Assembly: GCA_913057175.1 (NCBI GenBank)
Contig: CAJXNP010000001.1
Location: forward strand, 62,001 to 126,000
Source: an uncultured Cytophagales bacterium
GTDB lineage: Bacteria > Bacteroidota > Bacteroidia > Cytophagales > Cyclobacteriaceae
Direction: 5' to 3'
DNA length: 64,000 nucleotides
In this document: positions 27,133-36,379 of the stretch, piece by piece
Layout: each line of letters begins with the position of its first letter
How positions within the stretch are numbered: the first letter of the stretch is position 1
Notes under the pieces: model-generated
What the model saw: the letters and a program-made list of their open reading frames with translations, nothing else
Database searches by the model: none
Told to the model about the DNA's origin: nothing
Made by a program: the position numbers and the translations under genes

Positions 27133-28440
27133 TTGAGAAATCATTTCCTCCTTCTTTTGTTATTGTTTTCTTTTGCCGGCTGCGTGAGTCAAAAAACCAT
27201 CACTGGCAGTAAAAAATTATCCAGGGAAGTTCTTTCATCAGACCTTAATAAAAATCAATTTCTCGGAATTAAAATCATCCAAGCACAAAATGGCGAATCC
27301 ATTCTTGAATACAATTCTGGCAAATATTTTACCCCGGCGTCTGTAACAAAAATCCTGACTTTTTATGTTGCCGATCAAATCATTCGGGATTCCATCCCCA
27401 CATTGATTTATTGCCATACGGATGACACCCTATACATCAGGGGATTGGGTGATCCGACATTTTTACACCCGGATTTTGGAACGCAAAACGCATTTGACTT
27501 TTTACAATTGTCTGGGAAAGTAATTGCTTTGGAAAGTAGCGAAATGGAGGATGAAAAATATGGTCCCGGTTGGGCCTGGGATGATTATCCCTATTATTTT
27601 CAACCGGAAAAAAGCTCTTTCCCAATCTATGGCAACTGCCTTTGGATCGGGAAGGATTCCATGGAAAATGAAATCCGAATCATTCCAAAAAGCCTGGATC
27701 TGACATGGAATCAGTCAATTGATTACCTTAAAAAACCCAAAGCCTCAAGGATTCAGAACGCCAATCATTTTGAATATTTGTTTAGCGAGCTACCCATCGA
27801 AATTGACGAGACTGTACCTTTTATAGTCTCCGATTCATTGATGCTGGATTTGTTAAAGGACACCTTGAATAACGAGGTGGTGAATGGATATTTCCCTATG
27901 TTGTGCTCTCAGAATATCATTTGCAATTACCCCAAAGACAGTGTATTCAAAAAATTACTAGTGGACTCTGATAATTTCATTGCTGAACAACTCATCCTAT
28001 CTTCGAGCCATCAAACATTCGGGCTTTTCGATTCTGAGAAAATGATGGACTTTGCTTTGGAAGAATATTTCCCGGTATGGCAAAACAAAATTAAATGGCG
28101 AGATGGTTCAGGATTATCCAGGTACAACATGGCGACTCCTGAATTTTATGCCCTTTTGTTGAAAAAAATTTATGATGAAAATGACTGGACAAGGATTACA
28201 GATCTCTTTCCCGACGGGGGATCCGAAGGCACGTTAAAAAACTTCCTTTTCAATGATCGTCCGTTTGTCATTGCCAAATCCGGTTCGATGACCGGAGTTT
28301 ACAATTTGTGCGGTTATTTGTTGACCGACTCAGGAAATACATTGATTTTTAGTATTATGAATAATAATTTCAACAAACCAGTAAGAGAAGTGAAAAGGGA
28401 AGTTGAGAAGTTATTATTCTATCTGAAATCAGAATATTAA
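27133..28440 (+). CDS. PBP4-type D-alanyl-D-alanine carboxypeptidase lipoprotein
   Basis: This peptidase family S13 enzyme hydrolyses the terminal D-Ala or cross-bridges of peptidoglycan. The 435-residue product starts with a lipoprotein signal ending in FAGC (lipid-carrying Cys about residue 17). It has the SVTK active-site motif (FTPASVTKILT, about 66-76), an S-D-N second motif (DSDNFIAEQL) and AKSGSMTGVYNLCGY as the K[TS]G motif (about 379-393). The start is a TTG that gives an immediate MRNHFLLLLLLF signal. It is divergent from the GH3/serine hydrolase fusion, and both act on the cell wall. Confidence 0.88.
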   Translation: MRNHFLLLLLLFSFAGCVSQKTITGSKKLSREVLSSDLNKNQFLGIKIIQAQNGESILEYNSGKYFTPASVTKILTFYVADQIIRDSIPTLIYCHTDDTLYIRGLGDPTFLHPDFGTQNAFDFLQLSGKVIALESSEMEDEKYGPGWAWDDYPYYFQPEKSSFPIYGNCLWIGKDSMENEIRIIPKSLDLTWNQSIDYLKKPKASRIQNANHFEYLFSELPIEIDETVPFIVSDSLMLDLLKDTLNNEVVNGYFPMLCSQNIICNYPKDSVFKKLLVDSDNFIAEQLILSSSHQTFGLFDSEKMMDFALEEYFPVWQNKIKWRDGSGLSRYNMATPEFYALLLKKIYDENDWTRITDLFPDGGSEGTLKNFLFNDRPFVIAKSGSMTGVYNLCGYLLTDSGNTLIFSIMNNNFNKPVREVKREVEKLLFYLKSEY

Positions 28441-28492
28441 ATCTATCGAAAAATCGTTCCCAAATTGATCAAAAAACTGAGGATCTCTTTAA

Positions 28493-29155
28493 ATGAAAGT
28501 TTTACAAATTAAAATAATTCTACTTTTCCTGATATTCACTACACCAATTTTTGCCCAAAGTGAATTGAAAATAGCCAAATTAAAATACCACGGTGGGGGC
28601 GACTGGTATGCCAACAAAACTGCTTTGCCAAATCTAATTGCTTTCTGCAATAATAATCTTGGTCTCCTACTGGCTCCTGATGAGGAGATTGTGGAAGTTG
28701 GTAGTCCTGAGCTGTTTCTCTATCCATATGTCTACATGACAGGTCATGGAAATGTCGTTTTCACCAACCAGGAAGCCGAGAATTTAAGAAATTACCTGAT
28801 CGGAGGTGGTTTCCTCCATATCGATGACAATTACGGACTGGACCAGTTTATCCGTCTGGAAATGAAAAAAGTTTTCCCTGATCTTGAATTCATCGAACTA
28901 CCTTTTGACCACCCAATCTATCATCAGAAGTATCATTTTTCAGAAGGTCTGCCAAAAGTACACGAACACGACGGCAAGCCTCCTCTTGGACTGGCATTAA
29001 TTTATGAAGGAAGAGTCGTGTGCTTTTATTCTTATGAATGTGATTTGGGGAATGGCTGGGAAGATCAAAGCATTTATAATGACCCGGAAGCCATTCGACA
29101 GGAAGCGCTGAAAACCGGAGCTAACATCATTTCTTTTGCATTTACCCAGGATTAA
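28493..29155 (+). CDS. Secreted DUF4159 protein
   Basis: The 220-residue protein has a signal peptide (about 1-22, ending IFAQ) and a single DUF4159 domain. The domain shows KYHGGGDWYANKTALPNL (about 31-48), YMTGHGNVVFTNQE, GGGFLHIDDNYGLDQFI (about 103-119) and FDHPIYHQKY. DUF4159 is thought to have a flavodoxin/glutamine-amidotransferase-like fold, but the activity is unknown. It follows the carboxypeptidase by 52 nt on the same strand and may be co-transcribed. Confidence 0.85.
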   Translation: MKVLQIKIILLFLIFTTPIFAQSELKIAKLKYHGGGDWYANKTALPNLIAFCNNNLGLLLAPDEEIVEVGSPELFLYPYVYMTGHGNVVFTNQEAENLRNYLIGGGFLHIDDNYGLDQFIRLEMKKVFPDLEFIELPFDHPIYHQKYHFSEGLPKVHEHDGKPPLGLALIYEGRVVCFYSYECDLGNGWEDQSIYNDPEAIRQEALKTGANIISFAFTQD

Positions 29156-29178
29156 GTAGTTTCATTTCAAAATAATTT

Positions 29179-29186
29179 TATTTTTG
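29179..29186 (+). promoter_or_regulatory. -7 promoter box for the DUF6265 gene
   Basis: TATTTTTG matches TAnnTTTG, 64 nt upstream of the ATG. No clear TTG is found at 17-23 nt upstream. Confidence 0.45.
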
Positions 29187-29249
29187 TTAAAGGAATTCCG
29201 TGGAAAGAGTGCGAGTTAATATCCATAACTTTAAACAGACCTTAACCTA

Positions 29250-29753
29250 ATGAGATATATACTGCTATTTGTTACAATATCCGTGGCCTGTTTATCAGGA
29301 AAAGCACAGGATAAACAAACTGAAAACACCCTAAAACTAGTAGGATCATCTCCAAAAGCAACATTATCGGATATAGCGTGGATAGAGGGAAATTGGAAAG
29401 GCGAGGCATTTGGAGGTGAATTTGAGGAAAACTGGTCTGCGCCATTTGGAGATTCTATGATAGGATCCTTTAAATTGGTGGTTGACGGAAAGACATCATT
29501 TTACGAGCTGATTGTCATTCGTCAAGTTGAAAATAGCCTGATATTACAATTGAAGCATTTTACCAATGAATTTAATGGTTGGGAAGAAAAAGAGGAAAAA
29601 ATAGAATTTCCTTTTATTAAGAAAGATGGTAACAGGGTTTATTTCGATGGAATTACTTTTGAAAATATAGACAAAAAGCACATTGTAGTTTACCTGGCTT
29701 TAAAACAAAAGGATGACTCAATAAAAGAAGTTAAATTTGATTATCACAAGTAA
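29250..29753 (+). CDS. Secreted DUF6265 protein
   Basis: The 167-residue protein has a signal peptide (ISVACLSGKAQ, cleavage about residue 20). A single lipocalin-like DUF6265 domain follows, defined by DIAWIEGNWKGEAFGGEFEE (about 42-61), followed by WSAPFGDSMIGSF and FYELIVIRQVENSLILQLKH. The domain probably forms a beta-barrel that could bind a small hydrophobic ligand. The function is unknown. It stands alone between the DUF4159 gene and the sensor kinase. Confidence 0.82.
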   Translation: MRYILLFVTISVACLSGKAQDKQTENTLKLVGSSPKATLSDIAWIEGNWKGEAFGGEFEENWSAPFGDSMIGSFKLVVDGKTSFYELIVIRQVENSLILQLKHFTNEFNGWEEKEEKIEFPFIKKDGNRVYFDGITFENIDKKHIVVYLALKQKDDSIKEVKFDYHK

Positions 29754-29814
29754 CATTGCCATTGAGTAATTCTCACTTGGAATAAATGGATAGTAAATAC
29801 TTTATTTTTTGATA

Positions 29815-31683
29815 ATGAGTAGGTACGGGCTTTTAGGTGTTGTAGTAGCGATTTTAGTTTTCTTCTCGAATTCTTTGATCGCGCAGGATGGTTTTATCCC
29901 TTCGACGTGGGCAGAAACTCAAAAAAATAAGAAGGGAGAAATTCTTATATACTGGTTTACGTCTCAGCCTTTTATTTATGAAGATGATAAAGGAAACCTT
30001 ACAGGCATCGAATATGAAATTTTCCAGGCTTTTGAAGGTTATCTTAGGGAAGAATACAACATTGATCTAAAGATCAGATATCAAAAAAGCAATAGTTTTA
30101 TTGATGTCTATTATGATATCAGGGACTTTGATAAAAGTGGGAGCTTCGGAGTTTCGTCTTTCTCCATAACGGACGAAAGAAAAAAAGAAGTTAACTTTGT
30201 TTCCCCCTACATGCCGGATATTTCGGTCTTAATTTCCAGCAGTGATGTCCCTCTGGTTGAAAACAAGGGAGATTTTACAGATGTTTTTTCTGGCTTAACC
30301 GCCATCACGATTAAAGGATCGACTTATGAAAGTGATCTATTCAGGGTCCGCCAGGAATGGGGTGTCGATTTTAAAATGGATTACATTAACAGTAATCATA
30401 ATATTCTTGAAACCATCTCCAATAAAGAAAAAGCCTTTGGATTTGTGGACCTTCCTATTTACTTAATTCAATTGCAGAAAAGCCCAACGACTAAAGTAAA
30501 ACGTCAAAATCTGCTACCTATCAAAAGAGAGGGGTATTCATTTGTCATCCCAAAAAATAGCGACTGGAGAGAACCTTTTAATCAATTCGTTCAAAGTGCT
30601 GAATTTAAAGCGACCATTGAAAATATTACGGCTCATTATTTCGACAAAAACCTTTATCAGTTCATCGAGGATTTTTACCTGAACGTTGACGATAATGTAG
30701 TTTTATTGACCAAAGAAAAAGAAATGCAGTATGAAGATTTAATAGATAAATCGAATATGCTGGAACAAGAAACCCTATTGAGAAATTTTTTGATTATAGC
30801 CATTTTCTTTATCCTGATATTTATGGCCATTATCATTCTTCTTTACAAAAGGAGGTACAAAAATAATAATACACTTCGTTTACAGGCCGAACAAATAGCT
30901 TTTCAGGCTAAAGATATTGAAAAACAAAAAGAACAACTCGAAGTGAGAAATAAAGAGTTAACTGCTCTCAATGAGGAAAAAAATACACTGATCAAAGTAT
31001 TGGCGCACGATTTACGCTCACCGATCAACCAGATCCAGGGATTTTCCAATATCGTTTTGCTTGAGACAAAGAAATTATCTGGTGATCAGATCAACTATTT
31101 GGGAAAAATAAAGGAAATCACAGAGCGGGTTAACAAAATGATCGGGAAGATTCTGGATGTAGATGCGCTTGAGTCCGATCGAGTAAACATTTTCTTTGAA
31201 GAACTGGATCTTTCCCGACTGATCGAACAAGTTATTGTAACCTTTTCAAATACAGCCGAGCAAAAGGATATTCAGATTCATTATTTCAAACCAAATGATG
31301 AGGAAGAATGTATGATTGCTTTGGACAGGGTTTATATTACCCAAATCCTGGAAAACCTACTCTCCAACGCCATCAAATTTTCCAACAATCACACCCACAT
31401 TACTGTCGAATTAACCGGCAAGGAAGAGAGTTTGTTGATCAGCATAAAAGATGAAGGGCCCGGGTTTACAGAAAGTGATAAAGGGAGGTTGTTTAAAAAA
31501 TTTCAACAGTTATCGGCAAGACCTACGAGTGGAGAAAAATCAACAGGGTTAGGGTTATCCATTGTTAAAAAATATGTCGATTTAATGAAAGGCCAGATCT
31601 GGGTGGAATCAGAAGAAGGAAAAGGCGCAACTTTCTTTATCGAATTTGAAAAATCCGAACACCCTATTACAATTCAAAATTAA
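29815..31683 (+). CDS. Sensor histidine kinase with a solute-binding-type sensor
   Basis: The 622-residue kinase has a signal peptide and then a periplasmic SBP_bac_3 domain (about 30-285; see TGIEYEIFQAFEGYL, FGVSSFSITDERKKEVNFV and FGFVDLPIYLIQL). A transmembrane helix (about 320-342), a coiled coil (about 355-395), a HisKA domain with VLAHDLRSPINQIQGF (phospho-His about residue 398) and a HATPase domain with NLLSNAIKFS and STGLGLSIVKKYV complete it. The plan resembles BvgS/EvgS-type sensors without the receiver or HPt parts, so its partner regulator is elsewhere. The ligand is probably an amino acid or similar. I chose the ATG at 29815 over a TTG two codons earlier. Its 3' end overlaps the convergent Nudix gene by 17 nt. 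Confidence 0.9.
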   Translation: MSRYGLLGVVVAILVFFSNSLIAQDGFIPSTWAETQKNKKGEILIYWFTSQPFIYEDDKGNLTGIEYEIFQAFEGYLREEYNIDLKIRYQKSNSFIDVYYDIRDFDKSGSFGVSSFSITDERKKEVNFVSPYMPDISVLISSSDVPLVENKGDFTDVFSGLTAITIKGSTYESDLFRVRQEWGVDFKMDYINSNHNILETISNKEKAFGFVDLPIYLIQLQKSPTTKVKRQNLLPIKREGYSFVIPKNSDWREPFNQFVQSAEFKATIENITAHYFDKNLYQFIEDFYLNVDDNVVLLTKEKEMQYEDLIDKSNMLEQETLLRNFLIIAIFFILIFMAIIILLYKRRYKNNNTLRLQAEQIAFQAKDIEKQKEQLEVRNKELTALNEEKNTLIKVLAHDLRSPINQIQGFSNIVLLETKKLSGDQINYLGKIKEITERVNKMIGKILDVDALESDRVNIFFEELDLSRLIEQVIVTFSNTAEQKDIQIHYFKPNDEEECMIALDRVYITQILENLLSNAIKFSNNHTHITVELTGKEESLLISIKDEGPGFTESDKGRLFKKFQQLSARPTSGEKSTGLGLSIVKKYVDLMKGQIWVESEEGKGATFFIEFEKSEHPITIQN

Positions 31684-32359
31684 ATCCTTTTTTGGTCAGA
31701 TTATCATAGACTTCCTTGTCAAAACGGTACAATTTAGCTGCCCTGTGCGAAACTCCTTTTTGCTTTTCGTTGCATGAGATCAGCAAATTCATGTTCATTA
31801 TCTTTCGCCTGAAATTTGGCTTGTCCAGCTTAATATCCAGAATGGCTTCATACAATTCCTGAAGTTGAAGAAGAGTAAATTTTTCAGGAAGAAGATTAAA
31901 TCCTATCGGTTCATACCTGACTTTTCGCTTAAGATTTTCCAGACCGGCATTCAATATTAGTTTGTGATCATAGGGCAGTTCTCTTATTTTTTTTACATCT
32001 ACCCATTTAGCATCACTGGCTGTGAATCCCGGTATCAATTGATAGTTTTCTGGTTTGGTCAGGGCAATGTAGGCTATAGTGATAACCCTCTTACCGGGAT
32101 ATCGCTCAACATCGCCAAAAGCATGCAATTGCTCCAGGTATAAATGATGCACACCAGTCAGTTCATTCAGGATCCGATAGGCAGCATCATCGATATTTTC
32201 ATTGTACATCACCCATCCTCCGGGCAATGCCCAGCTACCTTTTATGATCCCCTCAGCGTGCTTGACTAACAAGATTTCCAATTTTGAGTCCTGGAATCCA
32301 AAAATCAGGCAATCTATGGATAATGCATCAATTATATCGTTGGTAAAATTTTGGTTCAT
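31667..32359 (-). CDS. NrtR-like Nudix transcriptional regulator, probably of xylose genes
   Basis: The 230-residue protein has an N-terminal Nudix-like domain (about 10-140). Its Nudix box, LPGGWVMYNENIDDAAYRIL then NELTGV, lacks the REXXEE metal-binding glutamates, so it should bind but not hydrolyse a ligand. A C-terminal winged-helix domain follows (about 150-230). This is the NrtR-type layout. Members of this group control arabinose and xylose genes in Bacteroides (AraR BT0354 and, as I recall, a Nudix XylR beside xylBA). It is divergent from xylB by 164 nt, which fits a local regulator. I chose the ATG at 32359; an earlier TTG start would add 19 residues. Confidence 0.88.
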   Translation of the reverse strand: MNQNFTNDIIDALSIDCLIFGFQDSKLEILLVKHAEGIIKGSWALPGGWVMYNENIDDAAYRILNELTGVHHLYLEQLHAFGDVERYPGKRVITIAYIALTKPENYQLIPGFTASDAKWVDVKKIRELPYDHKLILNAGLENLKRKVRYEPIGFNLLPEKFTLLQLQELYEAILDIKLDKPNFRRKIMNMNLLISCNEKQKGVSHRAAKLYRFDKEVYDNLTKKGFNFEL

Positions 32360-32434
32360 TCCTAAAGTTTTTATTAGTAGTTTATATTTTTCAGTACACT
32401 CTTTTGCAAATATCAAAAAATTTACGATCTTGTT

Positions 32435-32445
32435 GTCAAATTGAC
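32435..32445. promoter_or_regulatory. Candidate operator for the Nudix regulator
   Basis: The inverted repeat GTCAA-A-TTGAC lies in the spacer between the regulator and xylB, within a possible promoter of the regulator: a TTG, 22 nt, then GATATTTG on the minus strand. It could be the regulator's binding site, but this is inferred from position and symmetry only. Confidence 0.35.
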
Positions 32446-32523
32446 TATAAGGTAGTGAAAATTATTCTATAGCTGCAAAATAACGTACAATTATCTAAAA
32501 TAAAACGGTCAAAATAGAAAGAT

Positions 32524-33996
32524 ATGCTTATTGGGTATGACATAGGTAGTTCTTCAGTAAAGGCGACGCTTCTCAATTCCAGTGATGGTCAGGTAATAAG
32601 TTCGGCTACTTGCCCAAACCAGGAAATGCCAATCAAATCTGAAAAAGCTGGCTGGGCAGAACAAGATCCCGAAATGTGGTGGAAATATTTAAAAGAAGCC
32701 ACACAGAAGATATTGGCTGAATCGAACGTCAATAAAAATGACATAAAGGGAATTGGTATTAGCTATCAAATGCATGGATTGGTATTGGTAGATAAAAATC
32801 AGAATGTACTCCGACCTTCAATCATTTGGTGTGATAGCCGTGCAGTAGAAATTGGAAACAAAGCTTTTGGCGAACTGGGAGAAGAGTTTTGCTTGAGCAA
32901 TTACCTGAATTCTCCTGGGAATTTTACAGCATCAAAGCTCAAATGGGTAAAGGATAATGAGCCTTTCCTTTACGAAAAGATCCACAAGGCCATGCTTCCC
33001 GGTGATTATATTGCCATGAAATTATCTGGAGAGATCAACACTACTGTGTCGGGGTTGTCTGAGGGAATTTTCTGGAACTTCGAGAGAAAAGATATTGCCT
33101 CTACCCTATTGGATAATTATGGAATTGACAAGGATTTGCTACCTGAAATTGTCTCAACATTTTCTATCCAAAGCAAAATCAATTCTAAAACGGCAAATGA
33201 ACTTGGTCTTGCTGAAGGCACACCCATTGCCTATCGTGCAGGTGACCAACCCAATAATGCATTTTCACTTAATGTTCTCAACGCCGGGGAGGTTGCTGCC
33301 ACAGCAGGCACATCGGGTGTAGTCTATGGAATTATCGAATCTCCGGCATATGATCCACAATCAAGGGTGAATACATTTGCCCACGTCAACTATTCAAAAG
33401 AACATGAAAAGCTGGGTGTATTGCTTTGTATTAATGGTACAGGAATTCTCAACAGCTGGCTTCGAAAAAATGTCATCAACAACCTGGACTATGTGGACAT
33501 CAACAAACTCGCAGCGAAAGCTCCTATCGGTTCGGAGGGATTGGTTTTTCATCCTTTCGGGAATGGCGCCGAGCGCGTGTTATGTAACAAAGATGTTGGT
33601 GCCCAGCTTCACAATTTACAACTCAACAGACATGACAAAAGTCACCTGCTCCGGGCAGGACAGGAAGGCATTGTGTATTCACTGAATTATGGCTTTGAGA
33701 TCATGAAAAATATGGGAATGCAGCTAAACACCGTTCGGGCCGGATATGCCAATATGTTTTTAAGTCCGATTTTCAGTGAGGCCTTTACGAATATTACCGG
33801 AGCGGTGGTTGAGTTATACAACACGGATGGATCTCAAGGAGCTGCAAGAGGCGCGGGTGTGGGAGCCGGAATCTTTAGTGATTTTCAGGAAGCCTTTAAT
33901 GGGCTGAAAACCATCGATAGAATTGAACCAAAAAGAGAATTGCAAGAGAAATACCAGGAAGCCTATGCGAACTGGTTGAAATATTTAAAAGTGTAA
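32524..33996 (+). CDS. xylB: Xylulokinase
   Basis: XylB phosphorylates D-xylulose to xylulose 5-phosphate, feeding the pentose phosphate pathway. The 490-residue FGGY-family kinase begins LIGYDIGSSSVKATLLN (ATP-site GxxSxK). It has GIGISYQMHGLVLVDKN (about 78-94), SIIWCDSRAVE, PGDYIAMKLSGEI and the C-terminal FGGY-like DGSQGAARGAGVGAGI region. It is followed 35 nt later by xylA, and the pair is divergent from the Nudix regulator. Confidence 0.95.
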   Translation: MLIGYDIGSSSVKATLLNSSDGQVISSATCPNQEMPIKSEKAGWAEQDPEMWWKYLKEATQKILAESNVNKNDIKGIGISYQMHGLVLVDKNQNVLRPSIIWCDSRAVEIGNKAFGELGEEFCLSNYLNSPGNFTASKLKWVKDNEPFLYEKIHKAMLPGDYIAMKLSGEINTTVSGLSEGIFWNFERKDIASTLLDNYGIDKDLLPEIVSTFSIQSKINSKTANELGLAEGTPIAYRAGDQPNNAFSLNVLNAGEVAATAGTSGVVYGIIESPAYDPQSRVNTFAHVNYSKEHEKLGVLLCINGTGILNSWLRKNVINNLDYVDINKLAAKAPIGSEGLVFHPFGNGAERVLCNKDVGAQLHNLQLNRHDKSHLLRAGQEGIVYSLNYGFEIMKNMGMQLNTVRAGYANMFLSPIFSEAFTNITGAVVELYNTDGSQGAARGAGVGAGIFSDFQEAFNGLKTIDRIEPKRELQEKYQEAYANWLKYLKV

Positions 33997-34031
33997 CAAA
34001 GATTAACTAACAGAATTAAAAATATCAGACT

Positions 34032-35345
34032 ATGAGCAAATCGTTTTTTCCAAACATTGACAAAATAAAATTTGAAGGAAAAGGTTCTGACAATCCATTT
34101 GCTTTCAAATACTATGATGAAAACCAGATGGTGGCAGGAAAATCCATGAAGGATCACTTTCGTTTTGCCATTGCCTACTGGCACACCTTCTGTGGAACGG
34201 GTAATGACCCATTCGGACCCGGTACCAAAACTTTTCCATGGGACAAATCCTCCGATGCCGTTCAAAGATCAAAAGATAAGATGGATGCAGCATTTGAATT
34301 TATTACTAAGATCGGTGCTCCATACTATTGTTTCCATGACATTGACCTGGTTGATGAAGGAGACTCTCTTGCCGAATACGAGAAAAGAATGCAAACCATT
34401 GTTGACTACGCGAAGGAAAAACAAAATGAAACTGGCGTAAAATTACTCTGGGGAACAGCCAATGTGTTTTCCAATCCACGGTACATGAATGGTGCTTCGA
34501 CCAACCCGGATTTTAAAGCTGTCGCCTATGCCGGAACTCAGGTAAAAAATGCCATTGATGCGACCATTGCACTTGGAGGTGAAAACTATGTGTTCTGGGG
34601 AGGCAGAGAAGGTTACATGTCATTGCTCAACACGGACATGAATCGCGAAAAAGACCACCTCGCAAAATTTCTCACAATGGCAAAAGATTACGCGAGAAAG
34701 AATGGATTTAAAGGAACCTTTCTGATTGAACCGAAGCCAATGGAACCAACCAAGCACCAGTATGATTACGACTCTGAAACTGTGATCGGGTTTTTGAGAT
34801 ATCACGGTTTGGATAGGGATTTCAAACTAAACATCGAAGTGAACCATGCAACACTTGCCGGTCATACATTTCAGCATGAACTACAGGTTGCTGCGGATGC
34901 AGGAATGTTGGGAAGTATTGATGCAAACAGAGGTGACTACCAAAATGGCTGGGACACTGACCAGTTCCCGATCAATTTATTTGAATTGGCAGAATCACTT
35001 CTCGTCATTATTGAAGCAGGCGGATTTACGGCGGGAGGTGTAAACTTCGATGCAAAAACCAGGAGAAATTCAACAGACCTGGATGACATTTTCCACGCAC
35101 ACATCGGCGGCATGGATGCATTTGCAAGAGCTTTGCTGATCGCCAATGACATCCTGACCGAATCTCCTTACAAAAAGCTGAGAAAAGAGCGTTACGCTTC
35201 ATTCGATAGCGGAAAAGGAGCAGAATTCGAAGCTGGAAAACTTTCTCTCGAAGATCTCCGGTCTTATGCTATGGAGGCAGGCGAACCGTCGTTAACCAGC
35301 GGACAGCAGGAATACTACGAAAACATTATCAATCAATATATCTAG
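34032..35345 (+). CDS. xylA: Xylose isomerase
   Basis: XylA interconverts D-xylose and D-xylulose with two divalent metals. The 437-residue class II enzyme shows [20 protein letters not shown] (about 42-61), [14 protein letters not shown] with the catalytic His, [17 protein letters not shown] (about 232-248) with metal-binding Glu, [19 protein letters not shown] and [19 protein letters not shown] with metal-binding Asp. It ends in a strong terminator, so the operon is only xylB-xylA, and no xylose transporter follows. Confidence 0.97.
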   Translation: MSKSFFPNIDKIKFEGKGSDNPFAFKYYDENQMVAGKSMKDHFRFAIAYWHTFCGTGNDPFGPGTKTFPWDKSSDAVQRSKDKMDAAFEFITKIGAPYYCFHDIDLVDEGDSLAEYEKRMQTIVDYAKEKQNETGVKLLWGTANVFSNPRYMNGASTNPDFKAVAYAGTQVKNAIDATIALGGENYVFWGGREGYMSLLNTDMNREKDHLAKFLTMAKDYARKNGFKGTFLIEPKPMEPTKHQYDYDSETVIGFLRYHGLDRDFKLNIEVNHATLAGHTFQHELQVAADAGMLGSIDANRGDYQNGWDTDQFPINLFELAESLLVIIEAGGFTAGGVNFDAKTRRNSTDLDDIFHAHIGGMDAFARALLIANDILTESPYKKLRKERYASFDSGKGAEFEAGKLSLEDLRSYAMEAGEPSLTSGQQEYYENIINQYI

Positions 35346-35366
35346 AACTCCTCTTTTGAACTCTGA

Positions 35367-35398
35367 AAACCACCTTTTAACTGAGGTGGTTTTTTTGT
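35367..35398 (+). terminator. xylBA operon terminator
   Basis: AAACCACCT (35367-35375) pairs with AGGTGGTTT (35384-35392) across an 8-nt loop and runs into T residues. Confidence 0.9.
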
Positions 35399-35442
35399 TT
35401 AATTCGTATAATTTGGGTCAGTCATTGCATCCATACAATTAC

Positions 35443-35450
35443 TATATTTG
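35443..35450 (+). promoter_or_regulatory. -7 promoter box for murI
   Basis: TATATTTG matches TAnnTTTG, 15 nt upstream of the murI ATG, implying a short leader of about 8 nt. The nearest TTG lies closer than the ideal distance. Confidence 0.55.
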
Positions 35451-35464
35451 CCAAACTTTTCAAA

Positions 35465-36274
35465 ATGTCAAAAGCGAAAAACCCAATAGGAATTTTTGAT
35501 AGTGGTATTGGTGGATTGACCGTTGCCAGGGCAGTGAAGAATATTTTGCCCAATGAAAGCATTATCTATTTTGGTGATATTGCCCATTTACCTTATGGAG
35601 ATAAATCCGCTTCAGCCATCCAGGCATATTCAATCAAGATCACGGATATCTTCCTGAAATCGCATTGCAAAGTTATCCTGATTGCCTGCAATTCGGCATC
35701 AGCTGCCGCTTATGAACTAGTTAGGGAATATGTAGGATCCAAGGCGAAAGTATTTAACGTGATAGATCCGGTCATTAATTATATTAGGGAAAATTATGTA
35801 GACATTAGCGTAGGGTTGATTGGAACAAAACAAACAGTTGGATCAAATGTTTACAAAAAGAAAATTGAAGATCTCGGTAACAATGTCCATTTCAAATCGC
35901 TCGCTACTCCCCTGTTGGTTCCGATGATCGAAGAAGGATTTATCAACGGCAGGATCAGCAATGATATCATCAATGAATACTTGTCAAACACCAATTTACA
36001 GGAGATACAGGCGTTGATTTTGGGATGCACACATTACCCACTAATCAAGGATAAAGTAGACGAATTTTACCAGGGGAAAGTAGATGTGCTTGATACATCG
36101 GAAATCGTAGCGGCTTCACTCAAAGCTTACCTTGAATACAATCTTTTGCTAAACAAAAACGATAATGCAGATCATCAATTCCTTGTTTCCGATTACACAA
36201 GTGATTTCGAAGAATTAACACGAAGATTTTTTGGAGAAAAGGTGAAACTGGAAAAGTACCCGCTTTGGGAATAA
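35465..36274 (+). CDS. murI: Glutamate racemase
   Basis: MurI makes D-glutamate for peptidoglycan from L-glutamate without cofactor. The 269 residues have IGIFDSGIGGLTVARAV (about 8-24), the GDIAHLPYGDKS segment, the first catalytic Cys in LIACNSASAAA (about 71-81) and the second in LILGCTHYPLIKD (about 181-193). The length is normal. It has its own promoter-like box and is followed by an unrelated small lipoprotein gene. Confidence 0.96.
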   Translation: MSKAKNPIGIFDSGIGGLTVARAVKNILPNESIIYFGDIAHLPYGDKSASAIQAYSIKITDIFLKSHCKVILIACNSASAAAYELVREYVGSKAKVFNVIDPVINYIRENYVDISVGLIGTKQTVGSNVYKKKIEDLGNNVHFKSLATPLLVPMIEEGFINGRISNDIINEYLSNTNLQEIQALILGCTHYPLIKDKVDEFYQGKVDVLDTSEIVAASLKAYLEYNLLLNKNDNADHQFLVSDYTSDFEELTRRFFGEKVKLEKYPLWE

Positions 36275-36379
36275 TCTTTCAAGGCCGTTCGTTTTCCCCT
36301 TAAAATCAAAGCAAATATTACCTGTTTTTCATAAAAAGACATTTTAATATTAACTTAAAACCAAACCCACGATTAAATC

